Assembly (NCBI RefSeq): GCF_921293095.1
Contig: NW_025791658.1
Coordinates: 1,054,001 to 1,118,000 of the forward strand
Direction: 5' to 3'
Source: Ischnura elegans
Lineage: Eukaryota > Arthropoda > Insecta > Odonata > Coenagrionidae
Length of the DNA stretch: 64,000 nt
Made by a program: the position numbers and the translations under genes. Below the pieces are notes generated by a model. The model saw only the letters and a list, made by a program, of their open reading frames with translations, made no database searches and was not told the DNA's origin. Shown piece after piece: positions 57,151 to 64,000 of the stretch (the stretch's first letter is position 1; every line of letters starts with the position of its first letter).

Positions 57151-58147
57151 TAGAATCCAGGAAATGACTGATTGTATCTCTCTTAAGGAGACTTTCATGA
57201 CTGCCTTAAGAAATTTTTTTGCCTTGATATCAGGAAAAAAATCATGACTAGGTACATAGAAATCTTAATTAGTTCAACGTCGAATGTTACTTACAGTGAA
57301 AAACTGCTCTAAGCATTGTAAATGTAGACAATGATTGTACAATATTGATGCATAAATAAAAGGCAACGAGCAATTTTTACAAAATAGTATAACATTATGC
57401 GACCTTGATAACCATAGCTTAAACAAAAGCCATACTTTCGCTTTCGATAACACCGACATTTTAGATTATGAAATTAATTTAAAAAATGAGATTATTCAAA
57501 GGAACGGTTCCTATACTATGTAAAACCAATAACAGCTGTAATGAAAGATCAGACATGGTGAATCTTAATGTAATTAACTTCTATTTAATTTGTAGACATT
57601 GAAATTAACTAAGTTAGGCTACGAGTTAGTTACTATCAATAAACAACCTCGTGCAAAAGTAAGGTGTGTCAAAATTCTTGTGTTTTCCTTTTTTAATTAT
57701 TATAATTATTATTTTGCTATCATAAAAAAATTGCTTATAACCTTTTATTTATGAATCAATATTGCACACTCATTTTTTCACTTAAAGCCCTAAAGATGGC
57801 TTACATATAAACCGTAACGTCGGTTATACACTTTTGCATCATTTTGCCTAAACTTCAGGAAATTTAGATGATTAGAAAATACAAGCGAAATCTTCTAATT
57901 AAGACTGGCCTATTTTAGACCCGTCGAAGGGTGGTGGGCTTCCGTGGTCAGAGGGCTCCAGCAAATTGCAGGACGGAATAATCAGGGGGGGGGGACTACC
58001 CAGAGGACAGGGGTTTAGAATATATTAAATAAATTTTGAAATTCTAATCGAAATTCTCTCGAGATAAAATTGAATCTAACCAGATTGAAATGTGCTTGTT
58101 CAACTTATTAGTCTCTTTATTCAAGACAGTGTTAGCTATGCTGTTCA
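57151..58147. other. Noncoding stretch
   Basis: No gene. At 57788-57823 a Penelope-end-like CCTAAAGATGGCT...CCGTAACGTCGG is present in degenerate form. A G-homopolymer lies near 57987. Confidence 0.35.
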
Positions 58148-58679
58148 CCCGTCAACGCCTAGCGGTGCAACATGGTACCAGCTGGGAGTGCAATGCTAAA
58201 CGTAACTTTTTTATTATTTATCGTAATTTATTAGGGTTTCTGAGAGTTTTAAATAGCTGAGAACATTTTAAATGACATTTTCCGAAAATTTTGGCATTTA
58301 AAAACTGTATTTGACGCATTTAGAGGCGTTCGAAATTTGAGAATTATCAACTAGCCCAAAAAATGGATTTTTTTAGAGCAAGGATATCAATTTCTTTACT
58401 TGAGCCCTATGTATTGCTAATGCAAAGGTTTCATTATGTTATTGCGATTTTTGTTGCCTGTATATCTCGTATAAAGCATGATTATCATTTGATGTGAGCC
58501 TAATATTTGGGATGTTATGATGCAAAAGATATTGGTGGTACCATATGGTACCGCCAGGCGTAACTCTTAGTGTCAAAAGAATAAATTTTGCACCTAATAA
58601 CTCAAGAGTTTCAATGAGATTTAAATAAATGATAATGCCATAAAAATCGCAGAAAGTTTTTAATTCGTGCGTTACCGGG
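58148..58679. mobile_element. Z MITE, copy 2
   Basis: Starts CCCGTCAACGCCTAGCGG and ends GTGCGTTACCGGG. The flanks TTCA and TCAA are degenerate TTAA. It is inverted relative to 25370-25889 and shares GGCGTAACTCTTAGTG and AATGGATTTTTTTAGAGCAA-like sequence. Confidence 0.65.
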
Positions 58680-58882
58680 TCAAATGAGGCATCGTTGAAA
58701 TCAAGTTTAACGGCTCAATATTGGTATTCGGACTGTAAAATATTTCAGTTTCGGAACGGGAGTGTGCCAAAGATCTCCAGGTTGAAGGTCGCCCTGGTGG
58801 CCCGGAACGGACCTAAATTAAAACATTCTATATAACTTTTAAGACTAGAGAAATACGGTGCCACATATTTATGAGCACAATG

Positions 58883-59653
58883 CACGGTGGACTTAAATCG
58901 AAAAAAGCTGGCCAAAAATCAAAATATCGACTTTTTCATTTCGAACCGGGAATAGTATATCATCATTTTAGAATTTCCAGGGTATGTAAATCTGTTGTTG
59001 ATTTTTTGTCAACATTTTTTGTTCTTTTTTTATAGCTCGCCAAAAATCAACAAAAATCTATGGAATCGTGAGTGCGCGATTTCTACGATATATTTAGATC
59101 CTTCCATTTCTTACTCTGCGGGGATTCCCAGTGAAGTAAAAAATTACCCGAGGAGGATAAAAATCTTCTAGTGAATAGCGGAAATTCTTTAGAATATGAG
59201 GATCCTTCATCCTCTGACTCAGAAGAGAATTCAATGCGAAACACCTTTGTTTTGAGAAACTTGCAATAAAAAAATATGTCAATGGTATTAATTTTTCTTA
59301 TTACGCTTCAATGACCGAAATTTCAGGTTTAAAAGGCTCAGTAACAATTTTCAATCACCTTGTGAGAAGCTACGAGATAGCTTAAACATAGTTAAAAATG
59401 GAAGAAAATCTGTTTTTCCTTTGATATGCCTATAGCAACATTTTGTCTTGCCCCTGGTAACTATGGCTCCCGTACAACTTTTTTTCTATTTTTTAAATTT
59501 TATTGCCCTCTTAAAAAATGTTCTGGACTAAGTCATCCTAAATAAGTTTCATTGTGTCCATACAATAGCCAATTCGCAAAAGTTTCATTAATTTAGCAGT
59601 ACTTTAGACTACAGCGATCTTTTGCCGGCTTTTTTCGATTTCAGCCCACTGTG
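58883..59653. mobile_element. Terminal-inverted-repeat element, 771 bp
   Basis: CACGGTGGACTTAAATCGAA, then AAAAGCTGGC, is mirrored by GCCGGCTTTTTTCGATTTCA, then GCCCACTGTG. The interior is noncoding. A fragment of one end recurs at about 28958-28994 (GGCCAGCTTTTTTTTTTGAT). Superfamily not assigned. Confidence 0.55.
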
Positions 59654-59869
59654 CAGCGCCGCTGTGGCCACGAGAAAGATCAGAAAAGTATTGTTAAAGG
59701 CTTACTTATTGGTTCTTCTGAGATCCGACTGAAGACGAATTTGTTGAAAGAATGGCGGCTCTTTCCACCAAAAGGAGGTCGTGAAGTGTATAGCCTTAAT
59801 ACATTTACATACTAACCTAAATGCCGCCTTAGAGACGTGTGGCAGGGGGTGTTAGGACACCAAGAAATA

Positions 59870-60880
59870 TCACCACCAACCAAAGTGTTATTGAAGCCTA
59901 TTCGCGCAAATGTTTTATGCCAAGCCAAGATACGTATCAAGAGGTAATATCCCTCCTATTCAGCGCGTGATAACCCATTGAATAATGAATAGCAACAATG
60001 CTAATTCCAGGCCCATTGCTACAAGTTATCCATTAATGATTGACTGTTAACAATAACTATAGAGGTAACACCATATGAGTCGAGTGTTTGTAACTGTAAT
60101 TAAGTTCAACTAGTTACGCAATGCGAATATTTCGCCCTTTAGCTCAAATGTTTAAAAATTACATTCTTCCTGCTTCGTTTACGTTTCTTTGGTTTATTTA
60201 GGGATTTTTACGGGTTTTTGGAACCTTTATTAACACATAAATTGATAACGGTGTGGTTCCATACACCCCGAGCCAGTATTCTGAATGGAAACGTCAAAAA
60301 TAATTGGCCAAATTAATGTGTTTCAGTGAAATTTGAGATTGAAATGGTATTTTTCGTCAATTCATCATTTCTTATGATAATTTATGTATCAATGTAGTTG
60401 CATTATTAACGTAGCATACATAGAAGGAATGAACGATAAAAAGAGATGATATGTTTGTGATTAAAAAAGATATACAATTATTAACACATTCGTAACTCAG
60501 CTTTTTATAACAATCATAAGACAATTTTTTTGAGGAAATTTGAAACTCTATTACAACTCTGATCCAATAGACTTCTCTTTCGTAAAATCTTCTGTAATAC
60601 AACTGAATTGCAGATGTTTTACCACAATCGTGCTGAAGGTTAACAGTTTAAGCAACCCTATCCTTATCCGTCCTTGTCGGTTAACGTGAATTTGTCCATT
60701 TGGAATTTCAAATGGCCTTATCTTGCCTAAGCCTTCCGTGACTGTGAGGGATAACTCAGTAACCCCAAAATATGTTGATTTTGTATGAACTTTTAAATGT
60801 ACCTTTTCCATTGGTCAACCACTTTGTCGTTATTTATGTCATGAATGATTTTTTACATTTAAATTGTTTTTGAAAACATT
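59870..60880. other. Noncoding stretch
   Basis: No gene recognised. Minus-strand frames at 60372-60811 show no signature. Confidence 0.35.
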
Positions 60881-60889
60881 AAATTTTTA

Positions 60890-61090
60890 TGGTGGGGTTA
60901 TCGAGGAAGAAAACAATGTCAGGACTGTCAAAGTGGGAGTTAAGGGTATTATAAATGGATGGCCTTAGTACAGGAGATATCTGTGAACCGGTAGAGTAGC
61001 CCCAAGAGTGACATGGATTTTGATTTGATGGCGTGAATGTGTTCAGAGAACAGAAGTTTTTGGTCCACAATAATTCCAAGATCTTTCATT
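60890..61090 (-). pseudogene. Jockey/CR1-like RT fragment
   Basis: Minus strand 61092 downward reads MKDLGIIVDQKLLFSEHIHA then IKSKSMSLLGLLYRFTDISC and TKAIHL before a stop. KDLGIIxDxKLxFxxHI is the conserved block after the RT palm in jockey/CR1-type LINEs. Only about 45 codons remain. Confidence 0.65.
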
Positions 61091-61587
61091 CAATCAAAAT
61101 GGGTAGGAGTTTTATTCGCAGATATTGTCATTGTGGTGTACTTTTGACATTGTGGTGTACATAATAAAGGATATGTAGTACATTAGTAGTACGAGGAAAT
61201 ATTACCGCTCTGACACTTTAAGGTACATCAACAATCATTTAATGGTCCATGCAGCCGATACTAAAAAAGTTGGCGCATTGTCGGAGGACGAAAATCATTA
61301 AAAGTAAAGAAATGTGAAAAATTGTCATTAAACCTTCCGTGACTGATCTACATTAAGGATTTTTACAATGATTTTGTGAGAAAATGCAGGAATCTTTCAA
61401 AAATTAATTTTACATCAGTACATTGATTAATACATTCGTATTCATCCCCTGGGATATAAATCGACCCCAAAAATCTTTATATAATTTGAACGCATTAGCA
61501 GTGTTGGTTTTAAATAGGACAATCAACAGGGTATTTGTTGTCTGATTTTGACCAAATTTTGATAATAATGAAAAAACACTGTGCTAC

Positions 61588-61718
61588 TTCCACACAAAAT
61601 TCACAGTTTCTATTTTATAACCGGTTTCAGCTATTACACCATATTCAAATACATCATATATTTGAAAATGGTGTAATTGCTGAAACCGGTAATAAAATAA
61701 AAACTGAATTTTGTGGAA
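61588..61718. repeat. 131-bp palindrome with GAAACCGGT arms
   Basis: CCACACAAAATTCACAGTTT and AAACTGAATTTTGTGG bound mirrored arms containing TATAACCGGTTTCAGCTATT. Outward-facing GCTGAAACCGGTT on each strand is a Penelope/hammerhead-like 3' half. Confidence 0.55.
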
Positions 61719-62107
61719 GGAACAAAATATTTTTCATTAGTAATATGGAGCCCTTCCACCACGTAAAAGCTTCAATTTTCGATCAAATTTTGATATCTGC
61801 TTTTAAGAGTTCGGTACTCTTACATCTGGTTAAAGAATAAATATTTCTAAGGTAATTTACCATAGAATATTTTTTTTAATAGCTACTAGATGGCAGCTAC
61901 TATTTGGTACACTATCTGGCAAAAAACATACAAAAAAACTCGATAGACATCAGTAGGATCAAGTGATAGACGTCACTAACCAGTCTCCGTAGCGGTACGC
62001 TTGTGGTGTTTGTGAGTAGATTCAGGCCCTGTACCAGTACGCTTGTGAGTGCCATTGGGCTATCATGTTATGAAAAAAATATACAAAAGGTTGCAAATTG
62101 TTGAATA

Positions 62108-62510
62108 TTCTACATCTTCATCTACATAATACCCTGAGACCCACCTCTATGGTTTTTGGCCGGGGGGTGATCAATCACCAGCATGCAAGCATGCAATTGG
62201 ATTCCCACATGCACCACCACACGGTCCAAAAAACGTCACGTGTACTAAAAAATTGCACTACCATATGTTGTTAGAAATAATAATAAAATTAAGAAACATG
62301 CATTAGGTTTTACATGGGTTAGTAGGCTACCCTACAAGTCATGCAATATATTTATGAGTTCTATCGCTGCCATTTTAATCTCCCATTGATCGTGGAAAAA
62401 AAGAATTTCTGAATCTGTCTGTTCTACAATCTATCTCTCTTATTTTATTTATATCATCTGATCTTCCGTAGTATGTTGGCGTCCGTAAGATATGGTCAAC
62501 TTCGTTAGAA
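62108..62510. repeat. Arthropod-type dispersed repeat
   Basis: CTACATCTTCATCTACATAA then TACCCTGAGACCCACC at 62108 and, further on, TGTTCTACAATCTATCTCTC match the repeat seen at 46407 and at 34383-34540 (TGTTCTATAGCCTATCTCC). Confidence 0.5.
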
Positions 62511-62562
62511 AAGACACTGCTCTTGAATTTATCTAAAATGTTTAGTCTATTTTACTATGAGG

Positions 62563-62985
62563 GACAGAGATCAGGGAAACATGTCTTTATAATCACCTAT
62601 TAAAACTTGCTAAGGTCGGAAAGTTTTCTTCGTTTGATAAGGTATTAATAATTCTTATTAAAGCCAAGCGCTACCAGCTAGCAGGGTATTCTGCTACCTG
62701 CTAGCATCCTGCGTTGTATCAGCGCTCAAAGCCTCGCTCCAAGGTCTCCTCACTTGCGGTAGCGGGAACCACAACGGCGTCACAAGGAGTTTTCCCGGCA
62801 TTCATACTCGCGTTCCCGGCATTCGCCGTCGCGTTTTCGCGCGCTTAAAATTTTTACGTTTCCTTTAATCGCGAAAAATAGATATCGCCATATAAAAATC
62901 TAAATGCATGAAATACGTACTCTAGGATTAATAATCTTTCGATTTAGGCAATAAAAAATAATAGGAGACCATCCTATTACTGTTA
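62563..62985 (-). repeat. Repeat family X, copy d
   Basis: Reverse complement of copies b and c: GATCAGGGAAACATGTCTTT, GCTAGCAGGGTATTCTGC, CGCGTTTTCGCGCGCTT, then GGAGACCATCCTATTA. Truncated at the left. Confidence 0.65.
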
Positions 62986-63282
62986 GTCAACAATTGCTTG
63001 TAGGTTTGTTTACACACATATAGGGATGTTTATGTTGATATATGATTTTTAGGTGAAGTTAGCTTGCATGAAATGCTTTAAATATTATTTTTGTGTTTAA
63101 AATATGTTTTTGCTACTGAAATGATTTAGTTGTTGAAATGAAGCCCAATCATTAAATTGGTTTTAACAAGAGAAATCACGCAGTATTTACCAACTTGATA
63201 TCTTTTTCAGTGTAACCAACTCAAAATATAATAACTTAACATTACAATCAATTTATTAGTGAAATTTTATATATTTATTTTG

Positions 63283-63391
63283 TTATCCGGGGCTGAGACA
63301 AATTAAAAAAAACAAATATCATTAAAATAAGTACAGACGTTTTCGAGTAATAAATGCTGTAAGTAACACGATTTTTTTATTAACTTGTATA
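63283..63391 (+). repeat. 3' end of the ACTAGCTGACCC-type element
   Basis: TTATCCGGGGCTGAGACAAA matches 9846-9866, and the end TTAACTTGTATAGATT resembles 9950-9966. It stops 34 bases before the acceptor of the plus-strand receptor exon. Confidence 0.5.
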
Positions 63392-63425
63392 GATTATTAT
63401 TAATATTATTTTAATTTTATTTCAG

Positions 63426-64000
63426 GTTCAAAGAATGTCTGGAGCTACGAAGCGCGGCATCTGCACAGGACGGAGATACTTTTATATCGTCACAACCGTC
63501 ATATCCATCATGGGTTGCTCTTCCGAAAAATTGGCAACTGATAGAGAAGATGGGGTTATGATGGGCTTTCATTGTGAAGCTGAGCCCAGGTGTCTCTGCT
63601 TCGAAATGAAGAGTCCAAATGCTATTATCGTCTGCGAAGACAAGGTTTTTCTAAGCCGAAGGATAGGATTAGGTGCGCCGGTGTACTATGTAATGGAATG
63701 CATGGGCGAAATCGAGATAGACCCATATCATTACCTCCCAATGATACTATACGCCCACTTCTCAGCGCCTTCCATTATGTACAGAGATAGTGCCCGTTTG
63801 GATGTGTCTAATTGCTCAGCTCCGTCCCGTAGTCAGTCAGTGTTATTTGGAGCTTTGAGTACAGGTTCTATTGGAGGCTGGAGAGACCTTTCTCTGGAAA
63901 TTCTCACGATAATCTGCCAGCAGTCGAAAAATGTCCACCTTTCCAAGCAGCATTTGAGTGGCCTGAAGCAACTGAAGAGGCTTATACTCATCTGTCCAAA
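63426..64000 (+). CDS. Paralogous Toll-like receptor gene, first coding exon (cut by window edge)
   Basis: After an acceptor ATTTTATTTCAG (AG at 63424-63425) comes the same 9-base leader as in the minus-strand gene, then ATG at 63435. The frame stays open to 64000 (188 codons). It encodes MSGATKRGICTGRRY, a hydrophobic signal peptide ending GCSSE, then HCEAEPRCLC, CEDKVFLSRR, DPYHYLPMI, NCSAPS and TGSIGGWRDL, all matching the minus-strand gene in order, and enters the first LRR at LKRLILICP. It is a diverged, apparently intact duplicate of the first gene. The LRRs, membrane segment and TIR would lie beyond the right edge. The first, noncoding exon was not identified. Confidence 0.85.

Overview
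The window is 64 kb of AT-rich, repeat-laden nuclear DNA. It has GT-AG introns, a Toll-type leucine-rich-repeat receptor, piggyBac, hAT and pogo-like elements, Penelope-like retroelements, several non-LTR retrotransposons and tRNA-derived SINEs. Together these point to an arthropod, most likely an insect. There are no operons, Shine-Dalgarno sites or CRISPR arrays. Nothing was run; all calls come from reading the sequence.

Only two host genes are supported. The first is on the minus strand and spans about 19.5 kb down to 3.3 kb. Four coding exons (19536-18062, 16541-15893, 6653-6372, 3506-3295) join in phase at clean GT-AG sites. They encode a signal peptide, about 21 leucine-rich repeats and a C-terminal cysteine cap, which is the ectodomain of a Toll-like receptor. 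No transmembrane or TIR exon is visible, so those exons should lie left of position 1, or the protein ends at a stop at 3293-3291. The second gene starts at 63435 on the plus strand and runs off the right edge. It is a clear paralog of the first coding exon, with the same acceptor and 5' leader. The two genes face away from each other across 44 kb.

Almost everything else is transposon debris, much of it nested. At 11.2-14.9 kb, inside a large intron of the first gene, a 2.5 kb decayed piggyBac element sits at a TTAA inside a smaller TTAA-flanked element, which in turn sits in an older repeat. Ten copies of that smaller element (pB-A) occur in the window. Two further TTAA-type families (Y and Z) and a pair of hAT-type MITEs are present. 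Four non-LTR retrotransposon lineages occur, including one LINE inserted in another at 35.4-37.7 kb. Two Penelope-like fragments with GIY-YIG coding (45 and 54 kb) have inverted arms. Several sites carry sequences resembling the hammerhead ribozyme core, some in mirrored palindromes.

By region: 1-20 kb is the minus-strand receptor gene with repeat-filled introns. 20-31 kb is LINE, MITE and SINE debris. 31-41 kb holds a hAT-like element, pB-A copies, nested LINEs and a hAT MITE. 41.6-45 kb is a tandem repeat array of about 1.65 kb period. 45-54 kb contains Penelope and LINE fragments and a tandemly duplicated Y + pB-A block. 54-63 kb is mixed repeats leading to the second receptor gene.
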